A DNA stretch of 64,000 nucleotides, taken from Lutjanus erythropterus (lineage: Eukaryota; Chordata; Actinopteri; Lutjaniformes; Lutjanidae). The notes under the pieces are model-generated. The model made no database searches and was not told the origin of the DNA. It saw only the letters and a program-made list of their open reading frames with translations. Location: positions 1,888,024 through 1,952,023 of the forward strand of contig CM034600.1 of assembly GCA_020091685.1 (NCBI GenBank), written 5' to 3'. The position numbers and the translations under genes were made by a program. Of the stretch, positions 45,980 through 57,116 are shown piece by piece; within the stretch, counting starts at the first letter, position 1, and each line of letters starts with the position of its first letter.

Positions 45980-46585
45980 TGCAGAAGTGAGAAGTACAAA
46001 TACTTCATTACTATATTTAACTATATTTTTATTTTTTTGGCAACTTGTTATTTTTACTCCCTACATTTTAACACAAATATCTGTGCTTTCTACTCTTTAC
46101 ATTTTCAGAACTGGCTTGTTACTTTAGTTTTAATGCATTTGAGGGGAGTCATTGATTATTTTTAATTTGCATCACTGTGTGCTGCCTTCCTAACAGACTG
46201 AGTTCAACCTAAATGGATGATTCCTTGGTGTATCCATCAGTGCATCTCACACACGACGGACATAATAAGATGAAAATGACAAAAAATGCAATGGGATGAA
46301 AATGGTGCAACAAGAAAAAAGAAGACAAAACAAGGCAAAAGTAAAACACATAAGACAACAACTATCTAAAATATGGAAAGACATAACAAGACAAAAGCGT
46401 TGTATAAGATATAACAAGATGAAAGTAACATACAACATAACAAGACAAAAATGACATAATCAGATGAAATGACATAAGAGTTGACAAGAATAAAATGACA
46501 TAACTAATAAGACGTAACTACATGAAAATAATGTAAAAGACTTAAGAAGGACATAATATAAAAAGTAACAAGATGAAAATCAATT
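45980..46585 (-). mobile_element. hAT-like element carrying a 19-bp minisatellite, copy 3
   Basis: The left arm (TTTTTTTGGCAACTTGTTATTTTTACTCCC, ACATTTTCAGAACTGGCTTGTTACTTTAGTTTTAATG, GTGTGCTGCCTTCCTAACAG) matches 23110-23340 in the same orientation, and is followed by AAGATGAAAATGAC-type units (46260-46580). A right arm is not recognisable, so it is truncated. Confidence 0.6.
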
Positions 46586-47121
46586 CAAGATTAGAGGATT
46601 TTGGGTATATGAAACACCAGAACCTGAATTTTAATATTTTCCTGTTATTGGCAAGATGAGCAATCTGTCTGAGGTTGGTGCCCTGGAATATTGTTGTTTA
46701 CTCTTTTGTCTAATGCCTGGCTCTTCAGTTTTATCAGTTTCCATTTCTCTGGAGTCACTGCCTGTGGATGAGCAGTGAGTGTTAACTCCTCAAACTCATT
46801 CATGGTTATATTCAAGTATGCACTGGTGAAGCCCCCTAATGAACAGAAGGGTGAAGTGATTATACATATATGCTTCTACCTTTTCTTCATAAAGAACATT
46901 TATGAATCTCAAGGACTGATCATGTGGGTTAAAGGCCTGAAGTATAGTCACAGGATGGATGAATGAAAATGACATTCAGATGATGAGTGGCATGAATCTA
47001 GTCAGTGTGAAATATCTGTAAACAGGGAATATAGATGTTTGACAAAAGCAGATAAATGTTTACCTCCTGCAGCTTTCATATTGACCTTGAGGCATCAGTG
47101 TGTCCTCAGCTACAACTTTAT

Positions 47122-47123
<2 letters not shown>

Positions 47124-47187
<64 letters not shown>
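47124..47187 (+). repeat. (AC)n microsatellite
   Basis: About 32 uninterrupted AC units, one of the longest in the window. Confidence 0.97.
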
Positions 47188-47189
<2 letters not shown>

Positions 47190-47499
47190 GTAAAGGGGAG
47201 AGGGCAATTTTAAATTAAAAAGGTTAATTTCATTCAGTACAGTTAAGACATGTTGACCCACAAATTACCAATAAAATCAGAGGATACTGTCAGCAGTTGT
47301 GCAGACCATTCATTCATTGACTGACTTGTATGGTACCAGTAAAGGACAAGTGTGTTGGATTTAGCTTACCACCACACTACCACATTTTTGTTTAAAATCG
47401 GCATTTTAAAACGAAAATGATCTCCGTCCAGTGGGGCGTTTTGGCGCCGTTTCAGGAAGAATCTCCATCCATACCAGATGAAAACAACATAACAATACA

Positions 47500-47790
47500 A
47501 TAGGAGATACCACGTTCATAACTGACCATTGGGGACAGTGAGGGAAGGAGGAGGGCGGTCATGATGTGGTTCATGGGGCTTATTGGAACATGGCTCTGGC
47601 ACGTCACCTAGCCATGTTTCAGGTCCGTCCAAAAAAATCCTGAACACAGAAATCATGAACAACAGTTTAACGGTCTATCTCCACAATTCAGTACTACATA
47701 GTTTCAGTTTTTTCACGTTTTCAGCAACTGTATTCTAACATGTATAATGTGTTTAGAAGAAAAACTCCCATTTTCCTTTGCACAGACTTG
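47500..47790 (+). repeat. Interspersed repeat family X, copy 4
   Basis: AACTGACCATTGGGGACAGTG, GAACATGGCTCTGGCACG, TTTCAGGTCCGTCC, TTTTTTCACGTTTTCAGCAAC and GTGTTTAGAAGAAAAACTCCC parallel 21030-21250 in order. Only this part of the family is present. Confidence 0.6.
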
Positions 47791-47932
47791 AATAGCTAAA
47801 TAACATGGGGTATTAGCACTCGCTACATGTCACTGCTAAACTGTGGTGGCTCTGCAGTGTCAGACAGAGCGGTGAGTAAAGAAGGCACACTGACTCCCAG
47901 TGTCAATTTAGAGAACATAACGGTGCCCATAG

Positions 47933-48633
47933 TAGGATTAGGTGATTGGATGGATATATCGTCTATTGACAATGGGTCAAATCTATTGCTAGTTGCATTT
48001 TTTGGCAGATTTTTGGGCCGATATTTGTCATTTTATTTTGCTAATATAATGGTCTGCAGAGTGACAGCCATTGCACCACAGTGGCGCAGTACGCACCCAC
48101 TCAGCTGACCATGAGTGCTCTGAGCTGGGTGAGGAGTGAGAGGAAAACAGCCTGCAGAGTCAGACTCTTTACACTCTTTTCACACAGTGAATTAAGGATT
48201 TATTTTGACCAAACCAGAGTTGGTGATTGTTGGAAGAGTGGACAGACTAAAGACAGTTGTGGTGAGTTTAACATGTTTCATGTGGAGTTTGAATGAAGTG
48301 TGTTTTACAAGGAGATAATGAGCCAATTAAACTCATCTTAGTTTGATAAAAGACAGAAACTTGCATTCAGAAGTTGTCCAGTTGTATTTCTCTGTTCAAA
48401 AGGGAAAATAAGTCTGAGAATATTTGATTTCTTGACACTTTGTGAGTTTATATTGTTACTGGGTGCAGTGAATGTATGCAGTGTATGTAACATAGTGAAT
48501 TTGCTGCTTGCGCACGTCTCCCAGCTGAGACTCGAGAGGACAGGAGGAGCTGGGGAAGTTAAGATATCGCCAATCGCAGATTGATGGGCTGACGATGGTT
48601 GTTTGGACAATGTTAACATATCGCCCAACCCTA
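47933..48633. mobile_element. hAT element, duplication GCCCATAG
   Basis: Exact GCCCATAG at 47925-47932 and 48634-48641. Ends TAGGATTAGGTGATTG and, read inward, TAGGGTTGGGCGATAT, a type widespread in vertebrate genomes. 701 bp; no transposase; one 93-residue open frame across the left boundary has no homology features. Confidence 0.88.
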
Positions 48634-48641
48634 GCCCATAG

Positions 48642-49990
48642 TGAACATAGTGGCCTTGGCTAAAACAAAATGTGATTTGGTTTTTGGAGTAATGTTTAAG
48701 TGTATAGGTGTGACGTAATTAACATTTGACTTGAATAAATCTAACTATAAGTAAGCAATTTTGCCCTTGAAATGTCCTGGTTAGATTTCATTGCAACTGT
48801 AGTTTGTGCATCTGATGGTTTTGCAGCAGCATACTGTACATACAGGGTTAACACATGTGGACATTCTGTTTATGATCTGTTAGTTATCGAACATTGAACC
48901 AGTGTTGTTTTAGTCTCAAGTATCGTTTGGTATGTGCTTTCGTTTGCTTCCTTTTTTCCAACACAGATAAAGAATTTTCCCAGGGACATGAGAGGATTAA
49001 AGTGAAGATCCTGAGATCTAAAATGGGGAGCGATCTCTCCATCTTTGTTTGCAGCAGATAAAGAACATCCATGTGTGCACGTCTCATTGTACATACGTAG
49101 AAACCGGCAGTTACGCCCTGACAAAAGCCGCACTGAAATTGTTTATAGAAGGTTCTCATGGATGAAATCCTTTTGTGATCTGAAAAAGATTGTGCGTGTA
49201 TGTGTTGAAGGGGGTGGGATTGTATGTATGTGTATTTAGGTATGCTAGCATGCGTTTGTGTATTCATGCACGTGAGTTTACACAGCTGTCAGTGCAGTCG
49301 TGCCTCCCTTTGGCAATGAAAGACGCTGATATCAATTGTCCAGTTAGATTACTGCTCCAAAGCAACAAGATTTCCTCTTAGTCAAACATTCACAGCATCA
49401 TTATGGATTTGGCTGCCGAATGCAAACAAATTGCTCCTGCAAGTGTGGACACATTACAAACAACTGTTGCTATCCCCTTTGATGAAAAGGACTACAAAAC
49501 AAGAAGTGTTAACCACAAGCCGTGGTGGTGTAATCACTCCCGGGCCTAATTTTAGAGGATATGCAGAGTTTTTTTGAATGAAGATGTCCCTCTGCGGATT
49601 TGGGTAGAGACATAGACAAAGCTTGATGGTCTCCTGAGACGGAGTGGATAGGGAAAAGAGGGAGAAGAAGAAGAAAAGAGGAGGGAGAAGGGGATACGAG
49701 AGCTCGAGGCCAGAAAAGACAAGCTAATTAGACTTAATACTCTGCTGCACAGAGAGAATAACAAGAAAGCAAGTGAAAGAAATAAATGGAAACCAGCGAT
49801 AACAGAATGTCTAAAATGTAACCAATTCTCAACAGACACACGATGGGGCAAATCCAGAGACTGATGATACTTTAGTTTAATTGAATTTGTGTTGGATTGT
49901 AGATCTGTCTCCATCATACACACAGGCAAAGGTAAAGTTTGTGTAAGAGACAGATTGAGGCGATCACCCAGAGAAACAGAAGGGTTGGCT
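48642..49990. other. No gene; possible unique noncoding block 49380-49560
   Basis: 49380-49560 (CAGCATCATTATGGATTTGG, GAATGCAAACAAATTGC) is repeat-free with octamer- and SOX-like words and might be regulatory. 49620-49760 is purine-rich (GAAGAAGAAGAAAAGAGGAGG). No coding region supported. Confidence 0.3.
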
Positions 49991-49994
49991 TCAG

Positions 49995-50708
49995 TGTGCT
50001 TCATATAAACTGAACTATGGTGCCATTCCACTGAAGAAAACATGAAGAGGTGTGTTCTAAGGTGCCCTTCCAAAGGAGAAAACATGGTGAGATGCCCCTT
50101 AGGCTGCCCTTTCAATGGAGAAATGTGCTGTAGTGAAGAACCCTCTAGCCTGCCCTTCCAGTGGAGAAAACGTGGTGAAGTTCCTTCCAGCATGCCTTTC
50201 CAGTGGAAAAAAGGCAATCAATTACATTCTGGCGTGCCCTTCCAGTGTAAGAAATAGGGTAAAGTGCCTTCCAGGGTACCCTGCCATTGAAGAAACCATG
50301 GTGAAGTGTCTTCTAGGGTACCTGCTAGGTTGCCCTTTAACTAACAAAAATGTGATGTAGAGAAGTGCTCTCCAGGGTGCACTTTTAGTGGAAAAAATGC
50401 GCTCAAATGCATTCTACCATGCCTTTCCAGTGGAGAAAATGTGATGACATGATTTGTATGGTGGAAACACAAAGAAGTGCTTTCCCTTCTCGTAGGAAAA
50501 AAGTGAGAAAGGGCCCTCCATGGTGCCCTACCAAGTGCTCTCTGAGGTCCCTTTTGGTGGAGACAGCATGATCAGGTGCTCCCAAGGGTACCCTACTAGG
50601 GACAAAAATGCGGTGAAGTGTTTTCTAGGGTCGCTCCAGTGGAAAAAACACTTAAGAAAATGTGGTGAAGTTCCTTCCAGGAAGCTTTTCTAGTGGAGAA
50701 ACCTTCCA
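49995..50708 (+). repeat. 42-bp minisatellite, array 2 (left part)
   Basis: About 15 units averaging 42 bp, for example starting at 50160, 50202 and 50244 (GTGGA..AAA then a variable centre and TGCCCTTCCA). Divergence rises toward the right. The 221-residue minus-strand frame (49552-50217) is partly translated from these units (HWKGRLEG-like) and is not a gene. Confidence 0.85.
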
Positions 50709-50716
50709 GTAAGAAT

Positions 50717-51490
50717 TAGTGCTGTCAATCGATTAAAATATTTAATCACGATTAATTGCATTACTGTCTGTAGTTAATCATGATTAATCCAAAATTAATC
50801 GTACATTTTTTATGCATTCAAAATGTACCTTAAAGGGATATTTTACTTTTTTAATTTACAATATATATGCATTTATTTATTTCTTAAGTATTATTATTGT
50901 TAATAATAGTTTATTTCTTGAATAAAATCTTGTCCTCTGAGGAAAAAAATCCTCACCTTTATTCAGCTCAGTCTATATAATGATGAAACAGTGTTTTTGT
51001 ATTAATGCAGCAGGATCATTTACATCAGTGAGGATGTTTTAGACCACAGCAGACAGCAAACTGCACACTGACACACACTGAGGAGATGAAGAGGAGAGAC
51101 AGAGTCTGGACTCTTCATCATGACTTACAGTAATGCAGCAAAGTGACAAATGTTTTGTGGAGGAGACAAGCGTCTGTCAGTTTGGTCTTACAGAGACAGA
51201 TATTTTAATCTGTAGAGTTTTAAACCACAGAACTGTACAGTAACATCAGGATTCATCATCAATAAAGTTTTTATATCGGTCAGTACATCACACACTCGCC
51301 CTCCTTCCTCCCTCCTCTCTGCAGCTCGTCTTTCCTCCCTCGCTGTCATGATCAATCAGCATGAAGTAATTAAGTATTTAAAAGTCAGACTTGGAGTGAA
51401 AATCATGCACCACAGAAGTGTGTGGTAACATTATGATTCATGATCATGAAAAGTTTTTATATCAAGTTGAGACATCCATTCATATTCACA

Positions 51491-51541
<51 letters not shown>

Positions 51542-51783
51542 TGCTGAGGGTCAGCTTTTCTTTTAACTTTTACCTGGTTTCAGCTCGATCAGCACTCGCT
51601 CCTCTCCCTCCTCCTATACTTCTTTGTCTTTGCACCGAGCCAGTTGCCTGTTTACATTTTCAGGTGACAGAGGCTCGCTTCATCACGACTGCAAGCTGAT
51701 TCATTTCCGGCTGCTGATCCAAACAATGGGTTAAAAGGAATTTACGTTAACGCGTTATTAATGTGTTAACTTTGACAGCCCTG
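50717..51783. mobile_element. hAT element in 42-bp array, duplication GTAAGAAT
   Basis: Exact GTAAGAAT at 50709-50716 and 51784-51791. Ends TAGTGCTGTCAATCG and, read inward, CAGGGCTGTCAAAGTTAAC; the subterminal zones contain ATTAATCGTAC / TTAACGCGTTATTAATG words typical of a vertebrate hAT family. An internal segment is duplicated: 51215-51330 and 51410-51545 share ACATTATGATTCAT, AAGTTTTTATATC and ACTCGC/ACGCTC, the second carrying an expanded CT run. No transposase. Confidence 0.88.
51491..51538 (+). repeat. (CT)n microsatellite inside hAT element
   Basis: About 23 CT units in the second internal repeat of the hAT element; the first internal copy has only short CCTCC runs. Confidence 0.95.
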
Positions 51784-51965
51784 GTAAGAATACAAAGAAT
51801 CGCCCTCTGAGGTGCCCTTTCAATGGAGAAAACACAATCAGATGCCCTCTTGGGTAGGAGGAAACACGATCCAGTGCCCTCTCTAGTGCCCTTCCTGTAG
51901 AGAAAACTAGAGGAAGTGCCCTCCGTGGTTCCCTTCCAGTGAAGAAAACATGCTGTGCCATATAG
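51784..51965 (+). repeat. 42-bp minisatellite, array 2 (right part)
   Basis: About four units after the hAT insertion (GCCCTCTGAGGTGCCCTTT, AATGGAGAAAACACAATCAG, TAGAGAAAACTAGAGGAAGTGCC). Confidence 0.8.
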
Positions 51966-53065
51966 GCTAGCCTACGTGGTAGACAATGACTTGGTACCTC
52001 TAAATGGTTAAACACTAAGAAGTTCTTCGTGTTTTTGTTCCTGAAGTGTTGTAGTTGTTGTACTTTAAGACACATAATAGAACAATTTAATATAAACCAG
52101 GGATTGTAACTGTTTCAACATAAGCACATCACAACTTTTATCGAGTTGATGCCCTTTTTGTTTTTTGCCCCTGCCCCTCAGACAGTCCACCGCTGGTCTT
52201 GAGTGTCCAAAAAGAAAAGAGTTGATGGATTTGGTCAGTAAATGTCCTGAACATGTGTCCTTTAGCTTTGATGGAAATAGAATGGGTTGTAGAGTAAATA
52301 AGGGGAAATAGTTAGCAGTATTGATATAGCAGATTTGGTAAACTAGTATAATTAATGTTGTTCATTGTCCACCATGATAATGAGATTTTGAAGCTGATGT
52401 TGCTGCAAGACAGTTTCTCTTCATTGATCTGTGTGTTCTCTGCTGGTGAAGACGTGAATAATTCAGGGAACTCAGATACAGTAAAACCAGCTCCTCTATT
52501 GTTTCCCTCGCTCTGGTTGCCATGGTCACACAGCAAGACACGGCAGAAAGTTGAACCACAGTAGAAAGTTGAACCATAATAAACTTTGAATGCGTCGAAC
52601 AGCTGTGTGTGTTAATGAGAGTGGCAGCTGCCCTCTCAGTCTGCCCGCCTTGTGGAAGCACCGCTACATGGCTAGACTGTCAAGAGCATCTTTACAGAGT
52701 CTTCAAGGCACAAGGTGTCAGCACCACCTTTAACATCTCTGCTGGTACACTTTAAAGACAGAACACCACCCCCAAACCTCCCCGTGAGAAAGACTGGTGT
52801 ATGACATAATCATGATGTGTGACAGCCGTGGGGAACGTTGCATCAGCCAGGCAGAAAGGACCCTGGATGAGAGACTGAATGATGATCGCTGAATGTCCAT
52901 CCAGGTTGATTTTGGATTTAAGTCAGACGGGACTTTTGCTAATTGGATCCAAGCCACTTTTGGAGGCTTGGATGTGCGCAGATGTGTGGCAGTCAGGATT
53001 GGTCTAGCTGTCTTTTGTGTTACTAACAACACGCCACACAACGATGACATCAAATCTACGTGTGT
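51966..53065. other. No gene recognised
   Basis: No protein or RNA family recognised. 52730-53050 looks old and repeat-like but has no identifiable ends. Frames on both strands are short and without motifs. Confidence 0.35.
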
Positions 53066-53069
53066 AACA

Positions 53070-54385
53070 AAGACTTCAAGCAGAAGTGCAAATTCAACTT
53101 GTTTACTGAGATTAAAGTGAAAGAGTACAGGCTCTGAAATATACTCAAAGTATAAAAGTAAAAAGAAGTCATTTTTACTGTCTGTTTCTGTGCTAAACTA
53201 ACCTCACCTCACCTTTTCTCTGCTGTCAAGTCTCTGTCTCCTGTCTTGTTACGTCCTAGTTTTTAGTTTTGTTACGTCTCTTTTGTCTTGTTAGTTGTTA
53301 GTTCTAGGTAGTTTTTTCTTGGTATATATTTTATTTCTTTTATGCTGTTTTTTCGTCTTGTTACATCTTTTTACATCTTTTATATCATTTTTTTGTCTTG
53401 TTACATCGTTTACTTTGTATTTCATCTTGTTACATCTTTTTTGTCAAGTTATGTCTTTTTCTCTTGTTTTGTTCATCTTTTAATGTCTTATTTTTTTGTG
53501 GCTTATGTCTTTTACACCATTTTTTGTCTAGTTGCATCTTTTTTCTCTAGTTATGTCATTTTTGTGTCATATTTGTCTTGTAACATTTTTTGTTGTTTTT
53601 CATTTGTTATGCCTTATGTTTTTTTTTTTTTCTAGTAATGTCTTTTTCATCTTGTTACACAAGTCTGTGTAACAAAAGACTAAAAGTAGAAGTACAAGTT
53701 CAACTTCTGTACTCAGGTTAAAGTGAGAAAATACAAGCTCTGAAAACTACACCAAGTCTAAAAATAGAAAGTGTCTCTTAAGGACATTTCTACCAGCTGT
53801 TTGTGTGCACAGCTAACTGAACCTCACCTTTTCTCTGTCTCCCTGTCTCATCTTGTTACATCCTTTATGTAGTTGTTTGTGTTGTTGTGTCTCTTTCATC
53901 TTATTAGTTTTCCATCTTGTTACATCTTTTTTTGTCATGTTTGTTTGCATTGTTACATTGTTTTTATGTCTTCTTTGTCTTTTTACACCTTTTACATAGT
54001 TTTTTGTCAAGTTATGTCTTTTTGGTCTTGTTGTGTCTTCGTCGTTTTATGTTGCTTTCATGTTATTATTTCAAACTGATACACTATGCACCGATGGATA
54101 CATGGAAAAATCATCTCTACGTATTATTCACCTGTCTGCTGAGGTTTAAATCAGTCTTGATGTTGGGAAGGAGGTGCGCAATAACAAAAAATAAAAATGG
54201 TCAATAATTCCACTCAAATACATTGAAACCAACGTAACAAGCCTGTTTTCAAAATGTAAGAAATAGAAAGTACATATTTTTGTGTTAAAATATAGGGAGT
54301 AAAATTAAAAAATAAATGTCAGAAAAATAAATACTCAAAATCTACTGAGGTACAGTACTACTTTCTTTCCACCTGTGGTGACAGA
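53070..54385 (+). mobile_element. hAT-like element carrying a 19-bp minisatellite, copy 4 (doubled)
   Basis: Two left arms are present: 53075-53225 (TACAGGCTCTGAAATATACTC, AAGTATAAAAGTA, CTCACCTTTTCTCTG) and 53670-53850 (TACAAGCTCTGAAAACTAC, GCTAACTGAACCTCACC, TTTTCTCTGTCTCC), each followed by CTTGTTACATCTTTT-type units (53250-53650 and 53845-54060). One right arm follows (TTGATGTTGGGAAGGAGGTG, GTCAATAATTCC, ending CTTTCTTTCCACCTGTG at about 54378). This indicates a tandem duplication of arm plus array. Confidence 0.65.
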
Positions 54386-55985
54386 AGAGCATCAAAGTGG
54401 CTGAGCACTGCAGTGTACACCAGCCTTGTCTGTTGCTGAGTTTGTGGTGAGATGGAGGAATTCTGTGCCGTGACTTGACACTGCTGTTGATTGGAGGGCA
54501 AAGATGATGGACTTCCATTTCTTATGCTTCCACACTGGAAAGCTTTGTCATTAGGGTTTGTTTACTGACCCCTATGTTGTTACCACAGCAACCCATGCAG
54601 ATAGGTTGGGATGTCTGAACACAAATCCAATCTCATCACTTGCAAATAACAGTGTAAACAGTCTGAAAGACTGGATTCAGGAAATAAATCTGATTGCTGG
54701 CAGTCTTAACAGAGGTAGCATGTCAAGACTTTTCCTAGTTCTGGTTGTTGATTACTAATTCAAAGTATCACATATATTAAAAGCCACTGGAGGTATTATC
54801 CTCAATGTTATGACCTGAATTATATTGGCTAAAACCAGCCAATATGAGCGGGATGAAATCTGAGCCATTCTTCCATTTTTGGAATCTTGGATATGAAAAG
54901 TAATTTGTGAAGACAGGAGGTCTTTGGGCTGATCTGTCGGGCTAACCGTGCCCAGCCACAGCACATTAAGATGAAGGGGAGGAAAAACACAAGCCAGTGG
55001 AAATCTGTTTATAGCCTCCTCGCTCTCGACTACACATCTCCCTCTGACGCATTAACCAGCTAATTAACAACCAGAGCGTTCTAATTGATGTGACTCCGCT
55101 CTGACGTTCCTGGGAGGGGGGTTGGCTCTGTGAAGGTGAGACTTCACACTCAAAGGTCGGAGTTCATGGAGCAAACAGAGGCAACCACTGGATGTGACGC
55201 AGTACACTGAACCGAAATAAAACGGCGCAGAGGGTCACGGTTTTACGATCATGACAGATTTGGACTAAGGACTTAAGTAGTAAGAATAAAGCAACTCAAT
55301 ACCTAAATCTATTAAAAGGGTATAAAAGCGAGTCATACGCGGGGCTCCATGGACGATGGATTGCAGCTGTATGGAGAGGAGATGAAGCACAGAGTAAGAA
55401 CACTTCAGAAGTAAAGAAATAAAGAGAGAGCAAAGGATAAATCAGGGTAGACAGATAGAAAAGGGGAAAGCAGACAATAAGCCACAAATGCTTGAAGGAC
55501 CAAAAGAAATTTGAGAGCAATGGTGTAGAGGGTAAATTGCATGTGGTTAAGAATACAGTAATTGTCAACAGTCACACAAGCAGAACGGGCAGAGATAACT
55601 GTGGGTAAGGCGGAATTACAGACCAGCTGTGCAGCACTGCAAACCCTTCCCCCTCTTACCCAGTGAATTTACTGCCCCTATATGCTATATGAAGTGCCGC
55701 AGTCTAATGACGGCAATGGTAATCAGTCAATGCATTCATTTGTCCAGCACACTGGTCCACACGATCATAATCGTTACCATAAAAATTGCTGTGAATATTA
55801 CTTGTTCACACAAGATGATTGCTAACCTTAGCAATAGCATCTTTGGAGACCTGAAGCAGTTGGATGACAGAAGATGGAAAAGGTCACCAAAATCATTAGG
55901 AATCATCTTCCTTTTAAATAAATGTCCACAGAAAACTACATGTCAGTGTGGCCAGAAGTTGTAGTGATATGCTGCTCTGGATCAA
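54386..55985. other. No gene; candidate regulatory block 55020-55110
   Basis: A repeat-free segment with GCATTAACCAGCTAATTAAC and GTTCTAATTGATGTGAC cores (55048-55105) could be a homeodomain-bound element. The remainder shows no gene. Confidence 0.25.
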
Positions 55986-55988
55986 GTT

Positions 55989-56014
55989 CAGACAGACAGA
56001 CAGACAGACAGACA
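55989..56014 (+). repeat. (CAGA)n microsatellite
   Basis: Six CAGA units. Confidence 0.9.
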
Positions 56015-56164
56015 TGCTTCTGGACATGATTAGACGTGCAGTGTGTGCTCAAGTTAAAACAGTGGTGTGTAAAAGTAAAAGCAAAAGGTACAAAGTGGAG
56101 GTTACAGGTTACTTACAAATTCAGTATTTTCTAGGGTGTATTGCAATTTAAGAAATGTAATGTA

Positions 56165-56365
56165 ACCACATGAATTTCATATGTGCAAAATCACATGTGA
56201 AATATGTGGAACACATGTTAAATATGTTCTTTGCACATGGGACACATGCAGTTTTGGAACATTTTCATGGTGTAATGTGTATATTCCTGTGTGAAACACA
56301 TGCCACATGTGGTAACAGGTTTCCTATATGTGATCACATGTGGCCACATGTGGAAAACATGGGAA
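56165..56365. repeat. Cluster of CACATGTG palindromes
   Basis: Exact CACATGTG occurs at 56192, 56304, 56335 and 56345, with several one-base variants (CACATGTT at 56212, CACATGGG, CACATGCA) in about 200 bases. Each is an E-box-type palindrome. The arrangement suggests a diverged tandem or palindromic repeat. Confidence 0.7.
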
Positions 56366-57116
56366 ATTTGTGTTTTTTTTCTCTAAAGGACCAATTTAAA
56401 AGGCCAACAGGCCACGAGCTACAAGCAGATATCAATGACATTAATTATATCACACATGAAAAGTATATAAAGTTAGCTAGCCAACTATATTTTCGTCTAC
56501 AGTGTGAGCCGCCTACTTCAATGTACTCATGGAGGTTCGAAGAGGAGTTTTTAAAAGCTGAGATCTTACCGGTTGATTCCACTGGGCAGGCCACGTCTGC
56601 CTCACAGTTTTGATCCGTCCGTCACACGGCTGCCTGTTCCACCAGCAGCATTTCAGTGGAGCATTTTGCCCACCTGATTATGTCAACTTGCTCAGATGTA
56701 GTTGATCTTGGCCTTTTTTCCTTGCTTTGTGTGTTTCTATCATGGATAAGCAGGTTACATAGGTAAAGAGTTTTATTTTCTGCCTGTTTTTTATGTTAAT
56801 GAGTCTGCAAGGACTTCCTGCTCCACATGTCTGTTGAAAATAAAGTCAGCGAGAATTTGAAGTGGAGCGGAGTAGAGAGCTGCCTTTGGGATGCACTGAA
56901 GTGCTGCTGGTGGAATCACACCAACACTTTGTTCAATAACAGCGGTCAGCTCTGGCTGATGTGGCGCAGCCATAACGTGAGGAGGTGCGGTGGTTGGATG
57001 TCTCAAACAAATGCCAGACTTTCATGCAGGGGATGGGGTTCATGTCCTGTGTGAAACTATCAGTCGATGACTTCTTTTTAAAACATAATATAAGTTACAC
57101 ATATGCCAAAATACAG
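56366..57116. other. Unassigned; one protein-like open frame
   Basis: A + frame open through 56380-56613 (part of 56170-56613) reads RPTGHELQADINDINYITHE ... MYSWRFEEEFLKAEI before its stop. Its composition is protein-like, but I recognise no family and see no splice sites that would frame it. It may come from an old element. Confidence 0.25.

Noticed and set aside
47827-48108. 93-residue + frame with a hydrophobic segment
   Set aside because: It straddles the left boundary of a hAT element (47933) with an exact duplication, so it cannot be an ancestral gene, and it has no domain.
49552-50217. 221-residue minus-strand frame, the longest in the window
   Set aside because: Partly encoded by 42-bp minisatellite units, which stay open because 42 is divisible by three, and partly by a pyrimidine-rich stretch; no domain and no start context.
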